The notes under the pieces are model-generated. The model had not been told where the DNA came from and searched no databases. It was given only the letters and a program-made list of their open reading frames with translations. Made by a program: the position numbers and the translations under genes. Positions 25,421-33,326 of a DNA stretch of 64,000 nucleotides are shown piece after piece. Location of the stretch: assembly GCA_963715055.1 (NCBI GenBank), contig CAVQRB010000001.1, positions 372,001 to 436,000 on the forward strand, in the 5' to 3' direction. This DNA is from CAVQRB01 sp963715055 (GTDB lineage Bacteria > Pseudomonadota > Alphaproteobacteria > Rhodobacterales > Rhodobacteraceae). Within the stretch, counting starts at the first letter, position 1. Every line of letters starts with the position of its first letter.

Positions 25421-26089
25421 TCACGCCGTCGCAAGGGCCTGCGTCAATGCGCGAAAGAGCGCCTGACCATCGGTGCCGCCATGGCCCTTATCCGCCGCCC
25501 GCTCCGGGTGCGGCATCATGCCCAATACACGCCGGTTTTCCGACAGGATGCCGGCGATGTCCGACCGCGCGCCGTTGGGATTGTCGGTATAGCTGAAGGC
25601 GATGCGGTCTTCGCCCTGCAACCGCGCAATGGTTTCGTCATCCGCAAAGTAGTTGCCATCGTGATGCGCAATCGGGATGTTGATCGTGTCGCCGGCGTTA
25701 TACCCTTCGGTATAGGCCGATGCGGAGGTTTCGACCTTGAGGCCGACGGTCTTGCAGATGTATTTCAGGCCTGCATTGCGCAAGAGCGCGCCCGGCAGCA
25801 ACCCGGTTTCGGTCAGCACCTGGAAGCCGTTGCATATGCCCATCACGTAGCCGCCTGCTCGCGCATGGGCAGCCACCGACTGGCAGATCGGGGATTTCGC
25901 GGCGATGGCCCCGCAGCGCAGGTAATCGCCATAGGAAAAGCCGCCCGGAATGCCCACCACATCGACACCCTTGGGCAGGTCGGTGTCCTTGTGCCAGACC
26001 ATGGAGACGCGCGCCCCGGCATTGCGGAAGGCGACGGCAAGATCACGGTCGCAGTTCGAGCCGGGAAAGACGACGACCGCCGCGTGCAT
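25421..26089 (-). CDS. purQ: FGAM synthase glutaminase subunit PurQ
   Basis: PurQ supplies ammonia from glutamine to formylglycinamidine ribonucleotide synthase (PurLQS), step four of purine synthesis. The 222-residue class I amidotransferase has the nucleophile elbow VMGICNGFQVL and the His-Glu pair in MPHPERAAD. MHAAVVVFPGSNCDRDL is the family's N-terminus, so the start is ATG 26089, overlapping the purS stop by one base; longer readings of the frame are spurious. It is the last gene of the purC-purS-purQ run. The large subunit purL is not in the window. Confidence 0.96.
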   Translation of the reverse strand: MHAAVVVFPGSNCDRDLAVAFRNAGARVSMVWHKDTDLPKGVDVVGIPGGFSYGDYLRCGAIAAKSPICQSVAAHARAGGYVMGICNGFQVLTETGLLPGALLRNAGLKYICKTVGLKVETSASAYTEGYNAGDTINIPIAHHDGNYFADDETIARLQGEDRIAFSYTDNPNGARSDIAGILSENRRVLGMMPHPERAADKGHGGTDGQALFRALTQALATA

Positions 26090-26319
26090 CAGGCGATCTC
26101 CACCGTAAAGGATTCGATCACCGTGTTGGCGAGGAGCTTCTCGCACATGGCCGTGACATCAGCCTCGCTCGTGCCTTCGGCCAGATCGAGCTCGATCACC
26201 TTGCCCTGCCGCACGCCCTCAACCCCGGCAAAACCCATGGCACCCAGAGCATGGCGCACCGCCTCGCCCTGTGGGTCCAACACGCCGTTTTTCAGCATCA
26301 CATGCACACGCGCTTTCAT
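26089..26319 (-). CDS. purS: FGAM synthase subunit PurS
   Basis: PurS is the small bridging subunit that assembles small-type PurL with PurQ. The 76-residue protein has the compact beta-alpha-beta pattern: KARVHVMLKNGVLDPQGEAV, the family's opening, then GVEGVRQGKVIELDLAEG and ANTVIESFTVEI. Its presence shows that the organism uses the three-subunit FGAM synthase. It sits between purC (16 bases upstream) and purQ (one-base overlap). Confidence 0.95.
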   Translation of the reverse strand: MKARVHVMLKNGVLDPQGEAVRHALGAMGFAGVEGVRQGKVIELDLAEGTSEADVTAMCEKLLANTVIESFTVEIA

Positions 26320-26335
26320 CGGGGCCTCTTCGTCG

Positions 26336-27097
26336 TCAGTTGATCAGGGTCGGTTTGGTCATCGGAGTCGACGTCTTGGGCATCACGCCCAGGCGCCGCG
26401 CGACTTCGGTGTAGGCATCCGTCAGACTACCGAGGTCTCGACGGAACACGTCCTTGTCGAGCTTGCGACCGGTTTCGATGTCCCAGAGCCGGCAGCTGTC
26501 GGGGCTGATCTCATCGGCCACGATCAGGCGCTGGAAATCGCCGTCATAGACCCGGCCCACCTCGATCTTGAAATCCACGAGCCGGATGCCGACCGCCATC
26601 ATCACGCCGGAAAGGAAGTCATTGACCCGAAGCGCGAGGCTCAGGATATCGTCCATGTCCTGCTGGCTGGCCCAGCCGAAGGCGGCGATATGCTCTTCGG
26701 TGACCAGCGGGTCGCCAAGCTTGTCGTCCTTGTAGCAGTATTCCACAATCGGGCGCGGCAGTTGCATGCCTTCCTCGATCCCAAGGCGCTTGGCCATGGA
26801 ACCGGCGGCGTAGTTGCGCACGACGATTTCCAGCGGAATGATCTCGACGCTGCGCACAAGCTGCTCACGCATGTTGAGCCGTTTGATGAAATGCGTGGGC
26901 ACGCCGATCTGGTTCAGCCCGGTCATGAAGAATTCGCTCAGGCGGTTGTTGAGCACGCCCTTGCCTTCGATGGTCGCCTTCTTTTCCGCGTTGAATGCGG
27001 TTGCGTCGTCCTTGAAATACTGCACGATGGTACCCGGTTCGGGGCCTTCATAGAGAATCTTCGCCTTGCCTTCGTAGATTTTCTTGCGCCGGGCCAT
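26336..27097 (-). CDS. purC: SAICAR synthase PurC
   Basis: PurC joins aspartate to CAIR with ATP to form SAICAR in purine synthesis. The 253-residue protein has the family blocks KKIYEGKAKILYEG at the N-terminus, IPLEIVVRNYAAGSMAKRLG and LVDFKIEVGRVYDGDFQRLIVADEISPD. Start ATG at 27097 (MARRKKIYEG) fits the family length; six extra residues from 27115 are unlikely. It leads a run of purC, purS and purQ. Confidence 0.96.
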   Translation of the reverse strand: MARRKKIYEGKAKILYEGPEPGTIVQYFKDDATAFNAEKKATIEGKGVLNNRLSEFFMTGLNQIGVPTHFIKRLNMREQLVRSVEIIPLEIVVRNYAAGSMAKRLGIEEGMQLPRPIVEYCYKDDKLGDPLVTEEHIAAFGWASQQDMDDILSLALRVNDFLSGVMMAVGIRLVDFKIEVGRVYDGDFQRLIVADEISPDSCRLWDIETGRKLDKDVFRRDLGSLTDAYTEVARRLGVMPKTSTPMTKPTLIN

Positions 27098-27254
27098 GGG
27101 CGTCCTTTCGGTCAAAGCACCCTGAGGGTCAGGGCGGCTGCTGCGCTTGTCTTAGTGCAAGCGCCGCGCTGCTGCAAGCCAGCGACCCTTGCGATTTCCG
27201 GTTCAAACTCGCATATCTGCCGGGATGCCGATCATTGCTTCAGGAGACAGGCCC

Positions 27255-27569
27255 ATGACCACCTTTGACGACCGTGAAAACGCTTTTGAAAACAAGTACG
27301 CCCATGACGCAGAAATGCAGTTCCGTGCAGAAGCCCGGCGCAACAAGCTCCTCGGCCTCTGGGCGGCCGAGCTTCTGGGCAAGTCCGGTGAGGATGCGGC
27401 CGCCTATGCCAAGGAAGTCGTCGCCTCCGATTTCGAGGAGGCCGGCGACGAGGATGTCTATCGCAAGGTTTCAGGAGATCTGGGCGACAAGGCCGACGAG
27501 AAGACCATCCGCACAAAGATGCTCAGCCTGATGGCGGAAGCCAAGGCGCAATTGATGCAAGAGGGCTGA
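27255..27569 (+). CDS. ATP synthase inhibitor subunit zeta (DUF1476)
   Basis: The 104-residue all-helical protein matches the zeta subunit of alphaproteobacterial F1Fo-ATPase in length and sequence: MTTFDDRENAFENKYAHDAEM at the N-terminus, the inhibitory part in Paracoccus, then RFRAEARRNKLLGLWAA-like and ASDFEEAGDEDVYRKVSGDL. It blocks ATP hydrolysis by binding F1. Start ATG at 27255 follows CAGGAGACAGG; the upstream open frame is not protein-like. It is divergent from purC and not in an ATP synthase operon, as is usual for this subunit. Confidence 0.92.
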   Translation: MTTFDDRENAFENKYAHDAEMQFRAEARRNKLLGLWAAELLGKSGEDAAAYAKEVVASDFEEAGDEDVYRKVSGDLGDKADEKTIRTKMLSLMAEAKAQLMQEG

Positions 27570-27624
27570 CAGGCTCGCACCTGACAGGGCGTCGCGCGGG
27601 ATCGTGGCGCCCACCCGCATCGGC

Positions 27625-27641
27625 TTCATGAAAATCATGAA
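27625..27641. promoter_or_regulatory. TTCATGAA repeats upstream of the methyltransferase gene
   Basis: TTCATGAA (27625-27632) is a perfect palindrome, followed after two bases by TCATGAA (27635-27641). They lie 69-85 bases upstream of the homocysteine methyltransferase start, a position suited to a methionine-pathway regulator. No riboswitch fold was recognised in the same leader. Assignment is speculative. Confidence 0.3.
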
Positions 27642-27709
27642 CAAAATGAATTTGCCGATGCCTTCGCTCTGTGACAATAGATGCGCTTGTTCAACGAAAG
27701 GCGCTTTTC

Positions 27710-28736
27710 ATGGCCAATCTGTTTCTCGATCTGCTATCCGAGCGCGGCGTGCTGCTGGCGGATGGCGCCACGGGGACGAACCTCTTCAACATGGGCCTGA
27801 TGTCGGGTGATGCGCCCGAGCTTTGGAATACCGATGAACCGGCCAAGATCACCGCGCTTTACAAGGGCGCTGTCGATGCAGGCAGCGATCTTTTCCTGAC
27901 CAACTCCTTCGGGGCGAATGCCTCGCGTCTGAAACTGCACAACGCGGAGAAGCGCGTGCATGAACTCAGCCGCGTCGCCGCGGAACTTGGCCGCGAGGTC
28001 GCGGACAAGGCCGGGCGCAAGGTGCTGGTGGCAGGTTCGGTAGGCCCCACAGGCGAGATCATGGAGCCCGTGGGCACCCTGAGCCACGCGCTTGCGGTCG
28101 AGATGTTCCACGAAACCGCAGACGGGCTGAAGTCCGGCGGCGCCGATCTGGGCTGGCTCGAGACGATCAGCGCGCCGGAAGAGTACCGTGCAGCCGCCGA
28201 AGGCTTCGCGCTTGCGGGTCTGCCCTGGTGCGGCACCATGAGTTTCGACACCGCAGGCCGCACGATGATGGGGCTGACCAGTGCCGATATGGTCAAGATG
28301 GTCGATGATCTGGGCGACAAGGCCCCGATGGGCTTCGGGGCCAACTGCGGCACAGGCGCCTCTGATCTGCTGCGCACGCTTCTGGGGTTTGCAGCTCAAG
28401 GCCCCGAGAAACCGGTCATCGCCAAGGGCAACGCCGGGCATTCCCAAATATGTCGCCGGGCATATTCATTACGATGGCACGCCGGAGTTGATGGCCGATT
28501 ACGCCGTGATGGCCCGGGCCTGCGGCGCCAAGATCATCGGTGGCTGCTGCGGCACCATGCCCGAGCACCTGCGGCACATGCGCGAGGCGCTGGACACAAG
28601 GAGCATGGACCACCCGCCCGCGCTCGAAGAGATCGTGGCCCGTCTCGGCCCGTTCTCGTCTCAGGGGGACGGCACCGGGGACGACGAAGCACCACAACGC
28701 AGACCCTCGCGCAGAGGACGCCGTGGTGCCTCCTGA
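27710..28736 (+). pseudogene. bmt: Homocysteine S-methyltransferase (Bmt-type), frameshifted
   Basis: This gene should encode a protein of about 341 residues that moves a methyl group, from betaine or a corrinoid protein, to homocysteine. The first part reads normally (GVLLADGATGTNLFNMGLM, FLTNSFGANASRLKLH, MGFGANCGTGASDLL) up to AKGNAG. There one extra G in the run at 28436-28438 shifts the frame. Dropping one G restores IPKYVAGHIHYDGTPEL and the zinc motif IIGGCCGTMPEHLRHM, ending at 28736. As written, the protein loses both zinc cysteines and runs on to 28801. The cause may be real mutation or sequence error. Start ATG at 27710. A corrinoid-protein gene follows. Confidence 0.88.
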
Positions 28737-28920
28737 AGCGCGCCACATGTCGCAAACCGGCGCCTGGAGCCCTAGTTCTTGAGTTAGACGCCGGGATCTG
28801 ACCTTGTTTTAGGTCGCCCGCGTCGCGCAATGAAATCCGCGTGTCGCAATTCGCATAGTGCCCCCTGCGGGTTCTGTCAAAAGGAAGCGGAAGGCCACCG
28901 CCGAAAGTGAAGGAAATCCC

Positions 28921-29619
28921 ATGTCGGACGAAGACGATATCATCCTTGCGGATCTGGACGACGAAGAACTTGTCCAGCAGATGTTTGACGATCTCTACGA
29001 TGGCCTCAAGGAAGAGATCATGGAGTCGGTGAATATCCTGCTCGAGCGCGGATGGGAGCCCTACGATATTCTCACCAAGGCTCTCGTCGGCGGCATGACC
29101 ATCGTGGGCGCCGATTTTCGCGATGGCATTCTCTTCGTGCCGGAAGTGCTGCTTGCCGCAAACGCGATGAAGGGCGGCATGTCCATCCTCAAGCCACTGC
29201 TCGCCGAAACCGGCGCGCCGCGCGTCGGCAAGATGGTGATCGGCACCGTGAAGGGCGACATCCACGACATCGGCAAGAACCTCGTCGGCATGATGATGGA
29301 AGGTGCCGGCTTCGAGGTGGTCGATCTCGGCATCAACAATGCCGTCGAGAAATACCTTGATGCACTGGAGAACGAAAAGCCCGACATCCTCGGCATGTCC
29401 GCCCTTCTGACCACGACAATGCCCTACATGAAGGTCGTGATCGACACGATGGTCGAAAAGGGCATCCGCGATGATTACATCGTGCTCGTTGGCGGTGCGC
29501 CGCTGAACGAGGAATTCGGGCGCGCCATCGGTGCAGACGCCTATTGCCGGGACGCTGCCGTGGCCGTGGAAACCGCCAAGGATTGGGTCGGCCGCAAGCA
29601 CAACCAGAAATCCGCCTGA
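28921..29619 (+). CDS. Methyltransferase-cognate corrinoid protein
   Basis: The 232-residue protein binds a cobalamin cofactor that shuttles methyl groups. An N-terminal helical cap (about 15-95: FRDGILFVPEVLLAANAMKG) precedes the Rossmann-type B12 domain (about 100-225) with the lower-ligand signature GDIHDIGKNL (His of DxHxxG) and VLVGGAPLNEEF. It resembles the central part of MetH. In Rhodobacterales, methionine synthase activity is known to be split among separate homocysteine, corrinoid and folate-binding proteins. Its neighbour upstream is the homocysteine methyltransferase, so the two should work together. A strong terminator follows. Start ATG at 28921. Confidence 0.92.
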   Translation: MSDEDDIILADLDDEELVQQMFDDLYDGLKEEIMESVNILLERGWEPYDILTKALVGGMTIVGADFRDGILFVPEVLLAANAMKGGMSILKPLLAETGAPRVGKMVIGTVKGDIHDIGKNLVGMMMEGAGFEVVDLGINNAVEKYLDALENEKPDILGMSALLTTTMPYMKVVIDTMVEKGIRDDYIVLVGGAPLNEEFGRAIGADAYCRDAAVAVETAKDWVGRKHNQKSA

Positions 29620-29639
29620 TACCGGGCGTATTCTGCAAG

Positions 29640-29673
29640 CGGCCTGCCCCGGTCCCCGAGGCGGGCCGTTTTT
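29640..29673 (+). terminator. Rho-independent terminator after the corrinoid gene
   Basis: CGGCCTGCC (29640-29648) pairs with GGCGGGCCG (29660-29668) over nine base pairs with one G-U, followed by five T. It separates the corrinoid gene from the DUF1638 gene. Confidence 0.85.
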
Positions 29674-29686
29674 GTCAGGAGATGCG

Positions 29687-30326
29687 ATGACCGCAGATCG
29701 ACGATGACCGACTGACGCAGCAGGGACTAGCTCTCGAGCACCGATCCGGTCGCGTCCTTCTGATCGCCTGCGGGGCGCTGGCGCGGGAAATCCTCGACCT
29801 CAAGGCGATGAACGGCTGGACCCATCTCGACCTGACCTGCCTGCCGGCCAAACTGCACCTTTACCCCGAAAAGATCACCGACGAAGTGCGCAAGGCGGTC
29901 GCCAGACACCGCGATGACTATGACCGGATTTTCGTTGTCTACGCCGACTGCGGCACAGGTGGTCTCTTGCAGGCGGCCTGCGCACAGATGGACGTCGAGA
30001 TGATCGCAGGCCCGCATTGCTACAGTTTCTTCGAGGGCAACGACCGCTTCGCGACGCTTGCGGAAACGGAAATCACAACCTTCTACCTGACTGATTTCCT
30101 CGTCCGCCAGTTCGACGCCTTCATCATCAAACCGATGGGACTCGACCGCCATCCCGAATTGCGCGACATGTATTTCGCCAATTACGAAAAACTCGTCTAC
30201 CAGGCGCAGACGGACGATCCGGAACTCACACGAAAGGCCCAGGCCTGTGCCGAGCGCCTTGGCCTGCCTTTCGAGCGGCGTTTGACCGGCTACGGTGATC
30301 TCGAGGCCACGATGAAACGGCTCTGA
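29687..30326 (+). pseudogene. DUF1638 protein, N-terminal frameshift
   Basis: The conserved DUF1638 sequence starts upstream of any in-frame ATG: GRVLLIACGALAREILDLK, then FVVYADCGTGGLLQAACAQ and GPHCYSFFEGNDRF. The natural start is ATG 29687, behind AGGAG. That frame stops after six codons at 29705-29707. One surplus base near 29701-29703 explains this; without it the N-terminus reads MTADRDDRLTQQGLALEH. As written, only an internal ATG at 29808 is usable, giving 172 residues and losing the first strand. DUF1638 proteins sit beside corrinoid methyltransferase genes and their role is unknown to me. This may be decay or sequence error. Confidence 0.75.
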
Positions 30327-30329
30327 GGA

Positions 30330-30362
30330 TTTCTTTTGGCAACAAATATCCCCGCCGGAGGC
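30330..30362. repeat. 33-bp intergenic element, copy 2
   Basis: This matches 196-228 at 31 of 33 positions and in the same orientation on the plus strand. It begins three bases after the DUF1638 stop. The other copy lies 5' to the acuI start and beyond the dmdA stop. Confidence 0.7.
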
Positions 30363-30420
30363 ATCGTGCGTTCCGAAGGGACGTGCGATAACACCAGATC
30401 TTACATTCCAGGACGACGGC

Positions 30421-30831
30421 TCAGACGGATTCCGCGGCTGTTGCCCGAATACGCTCGACCATGGCCCGAAGCCCGTTCGAGCGCTGCGCCGACAGATGAT
30501 CCGTCAGCCCCAAGCGCTCCATCTCGGCCCGCGCGTCCACGGCCAGCACGCCGGACAGCGGCAGCCCGTTGTAGAGCTTGCGCAACACCGCAATAAGCCC
30601 GTTGACGATCATCGCATCGCTCTCGCCATCGAAGTGCAGAACACCGGCCTCGGTCTTCGCATGCAGCCAGACCTGGCTGGCGCAGCCTTCGACCTTGGTC
30701 GCAGGCACCTTCAGCGCGGGGTCGAGCGGCACCATCGCCTTGCCCTCTTCGATGACCAGACGGTACCGATCCTCCCAGTCGTCGAGAAACTCGAAATCCT
30801 CTACCAGTTCTTCGAATGCCGCCTGAGCCAT
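30421..30831 (-). CDS. sufE: SufE family cysteine desulfurase activator
   Basis: SufE takes sulfur from SufS as a persulfide and passes it to the SufBCD scaffold for Fe-S cluster assembly. The 136-residue protein has the family layout FLDDWEDRYRLVIEEGK, then KVPATKVEGCASQVWL with the acceptor Cys50, and FDGESDAMIVNGLIAVL. It is encoded alone, away from any suf operon in this window, and its start is divergent from the lipoprotein gene. The residues beyond Cys50 that line the pocket appear intact. Confidence 0.93.
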   Translation of the reverse strand: MAQAAFEELVEDFEFLDDWEDRYRLVIEEGKAMVPLDPALKVPATKVEGCASQVWLHAKTEAGVLHFDGESDAMIVNGLIAVLRKLYNGLPLSGVLAVDARAEMERLGLTDHLSAQRSNGLRAMVERIRATAAESV

Positions 30832-30959
30832 CTGCTTTTCCCTTCGTCATGGCCAAGAGGTATGTCGCGCGGACACGAAGGTCCAGCCCCGGCCTCCGAC
30901 CTTTTCATCGGCACGAGGATAGGCTACTGCGGTGTCACGCAAGAACAACGGCAGGCACC

Positions 30960-31451
30960 ATGCTCAAGACAGTCAGCGTCCTTCTGGTTTCGCTTTTGAC
31001 CCTTTCGGCCTGTGGATGGTTCGGCGGCGGTAGCCAGTCCGAATCTGCGCCGGTCACCGCGCAATCGACGAACCCGCTTATCCCGGAAAGCACCAGTATT
31101 TTTTCACGCAATCCGGACGTATCAACAAGCTATGCCGGCAGGCCAATCGACACGGTCAGCACTCTGAACGTGGACCGGGTGCCAGGCGGCGCAATCATCC
31201 GGGCTACGGGCATCGCTTCGGTGCAAGGCGTCTTCGAGGCGCAACTCACACCGGCCAACCCGGAAGAGCTTCCCGAAGGCGGTGTGCTGACCTACCGGCT
31301 GGAAGGGGTTCACCCGGCCAACCCGAGAGGCATCGGTACGCCTGCGACGCGCCAGATCACGGTCGCCCGCTATGTGAGCGACAGCCAGCTTGCGGGCGTA
31401 CGGACGATCCGCGTCGAAGCGGCCCAGAATGCGCGTGACGCACGCCGCTAG
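30960..31451 (+). CDS. Putative lipoprotein
   Basis: The 163-residue protein has a lipoprotein signal peptide (MLKTVSVLLVSLLTLSAC) with lipobox Leu-Ser-Ala-Cys and lipid-bearing Cys18. The next residues are Gly-Trp, without the inner-membrane-retention Asp, so outer-membrane sorting is likely if Lol rules apply. A Ser/Gln/Thr-rich linker is followed by a beta-rich domain (IDTVSTLNVDRVPGGAIIRATG, ARYVSDSQLAGVRTIRVEAA). I do not know a function. Start ATG 30960; the longer frame from 30816 would place the signal peptide internally. Confidence 0.75.
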   Translation: MLKTVSVLLVSLLTLSACGWFGGGSQSESAPVTAQSTNPLIPESTSIFSRNPDVSTSYAGRPIDTVSTLNVDRVPGGAIIRATGIASVQGVFEAQLTPANPEELPEGGVLTYRLEGVHPANPRGIGTPATRQITVARYVSDSQLAGVRTIRVEAAQNARDARR

Positions 31452-31477
31452 GACAAAGCCTGTTTTTTGGATCTCGC

Positions 31478-32638
31478 TCAGTCGAGCGGTACGATCCTGA
31501 CGTCGGAGCCTTTCGCGGCGAGCGCGATCTTGCCCTCGCAAAGGCGCAGGGCATCGGCACCGAAGACTTCGCGGCGCCAGCCACTGAGCGCCGGCACATC
31601 GCGCAAGCCTGCGGCAATCCCGTCGAGATCGGAGGCCGGGGCAATCAGCTTCGCGGCGACCCCGGCACTTTCCGTCTTGGCCTTGAGCAAAACCCGCAGC
31701 AGATCCGCCAGCGCCGGGTTCACCTGCAACTTCTCGCGGGAACGATCGGGTTCGGGCATCTCCTTGGGCGCGCAATCCACCCCAGCCGCCACCGCCTTGA
31801 GAATGCCGGCAGCAATCTCGCCCCGCCGCGCTTCACGCAACAAGAGCCGGGTCCGGCCCAGATCTTCCTCTGATTTCGGCTTGTTGGACGCCAGCTCGAC
31901 CAGCGCGTCGTCCTTGAAGACCCGGTTGCGCGGGATATTGCGCTCCTGCGCGTAGATCTCGCGGAAAGCGGCCAATTCACGCACGATGGCGAGAAATTTC
32001 GGTGCGTTGGTGCGTGTCTTGACCCGTTTCCAGGCCTCGCGCGGTTCCACGATGTACGTTTCGGGTGAGGTCAGAACCTCAATCTCTTCCTGAACCCAGC
32101 GGCTGCGTCCGGTTTCTTCCAGCTTTTGCGCGAGATGTTCGTAGATCATCCTCAGATGGGTCACATCGGCAAGCGCATAGGTCATTTGCGCCTCCGTCAG
32201 CGGCCGGCGCGACCAGTCGGTGAAACGCGAGGTCTTGTCGAGCGGCGCCTTGGCGATTCGCCGCACCAGCGTCTCATAGCCCACCTGCTCGCCGAACCCG
32301 CAGACCATGGCGGCCACCTGCGTGTCGAAAAGCGGCTCGGGGAAGACCTGAGCATCGACAAAGAAGATCTCCAGATCCTGCCGGGCCGCGTGGAACACCT
32401 TCACCACGGAAGTGTCACGAAAAAGCTTGTAGAGCGGCTCGAGCGAGAGCCCGTCGGAGAGCGGATCCACGAGGACGGCTGTATCATTCGTGTCGCCCGG
32501 CATCGCAAGCTGGATCAGACAGAGTTTCGAGTAATAGGTCCGTTCACGCAGGAATTCGGTATCCACCGTGACGTAAGCGTGCCGGGCGGCTTCTTCGCAA
32601 AAGGCTGCGAGATCCTGCGTTTTGGTGATCCGTTTCAT
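31478..32638 (-). CDS. rnd: Ribonuclease D
   Basis: RNase D trims the 3' ends of tRNA precursors and other stable RNAs. The 386-residue protein has the DEDDy exonuclease motifs in order: VDTEFLRERTYY (Asp26, Glu28), FHAARQDLEIF, and YALADVTHLRMIYEHL with the Tyr-x3-Asp of DEDDy. An HRDC-like helical domain follows (about 205-290: AFREIYAQERNIPRNRVFKDDALVE). The length is typical. It is transcribed alone and convergent with the lipoprotein gene. Confidence 0.94.
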   Translation of the reverse strand: MKRITKTQDLAAFCEEAARHAYVTVDTEFLRERTYYSKLCLIQLAMPGDTNDTAVLVDPLSDGLSLEPLYKLFRDTSVVKVFHAARQDLEIFFVDAQVFPEPLFDTQVAAMVCGFGEQVGYETLVRRIAKAPLDKTSRFTDWSRRPLTEAQMTYALADVTHLRMIYEHLAQKLEETGRSRWVQEEIEVLTSPETYIVEPREAWKRVKTRTNAPKFLAIVRELAAFREIYAQERNIPRNRVFKDDALVELASNKPKSEEDLGRTRLLLREARRGEIAAGILKAVAAGVDCAPKEMPEPDRSREKLQVNPALADLLRVLLKAKTESAGVAAKLIAPASDLDGIAAGLRDVPALSGWRREVFGADALRLCEGKIALAAKGSDVRIVPLD

Positions 32639-32726
32639 ACGGGCGCTGCTTTTTCTTTATTGCTCAGAATATTACCCAGTCACGCGACTGTTACACGAGG
32701 TTTGAACCTTTGGCCAGAACCCGCGC

Positions 32727-33326
32727 TCAAGGTGCCTCGAGCAGGATCGGGGTCCGGTCGCCGGCCACGAACCTGCGCAGCACGGCAGGGTAGAGCCGGT
32801 GCTCCTCTACCAGCACGCGGTCAGCTAGCGTCTCGGGCGTATCCCCGGGAAGAACCGGCAGCCGCACCTGTCCGAGGATCGGGCCATCGTCCAGTTCCGC
32901 GGTCACCTCATGCACGGTGCAGCCATGCTCGGCATCGCCTGCCTCGAGCGCGCGAGCATGGGTGCGCAGCCCGCGGTATTTGGGCAACAAGGACGGGTGG
33001 ATATTGAGCATCCTGCCCTTCCAGGGATCGACGAAATCACCTGTGAGCTTGCGCATGAATCCCGCAAGGCAGATCACATCCGGCGCATGTGGTGCGAGAG
33101 CTTCGCCGAGAGCCGCCTCGAAGGCGCGGCGGTCGCCCTTGAAGGGTTCGTGCCGCACGACCGCTGTGGCTATGCCGAGCGCTGCGGCGCGGGCAAGGCC
33201 ACCTGCTTCGGGATCGTTCGAGAGTACGAGACAGGGTCGCGCCGGGTGGTCGCCGGTCATGCTTTCGACCAGCTTGAGCATGTTCGAGCCGCCGCCCGAG
33301 ATGAAGATGGCGACCCTCACGCTCAC
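32727..33326 (-). CDS. purN: Phosphoribosylglycinamide formyltransferase PurN
   Basis: PurN formylates GAR with 10-formyl-tetrahydrofolate, step three of purine synthesis. The 199-residue protein has the opening VAIFISGGGSNMLKL, the catalytic stretch GRMLNIHPSLLPKYRGLRTH (Asn and His) and the Asp in AELDDGPILGQ. The start is GTG at 33326, overlapping the purM stop in a GTGA arrangement, which supports translational coupling; a second GTG at 33320 is possible. The long open frame further upstream is antisense noise within purM. Confidence 0.95.
   Translation of the reverse strand: MSVRVAIFISGGGSNMLKLVESMTGDHPARPCLVLSNDPEAGGLARAAALGIATAVVRHEPFKGDRRAFEAALGEALAPHAPDVICLAGFMRKLTGDFVDPWKGRMLNIHPSLLPKYRGLRTHARALEAGDAEHGCTVHEVTAELDDGPILGQVRLPVLPGDTPETLADRVLVEEHRLYPAVLRRFVAGDRTPILLEAP

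Noticed and set aside
25238..27268. 676-codon plus-strand open frame over dctB, purQ, purS and purC
   Set aside because: Antisense shadow of four well-supported genes; long only because of codon bias in GC-rich DNA.
27570..27709. Possible SAM or cobalamin riboswitch before the methyltransferase gene
   Set aside because: No recognisable core consensus or box elements for either class were seen in the 140-base leader.
28441..28801. Unshifted reading of the methyltransferase to 28801 as a genuine alternative C-terminus
   Set aside because: The unshifted tail has shadow-like composition, whereas the shifted frame restores the conserved zinc motif.
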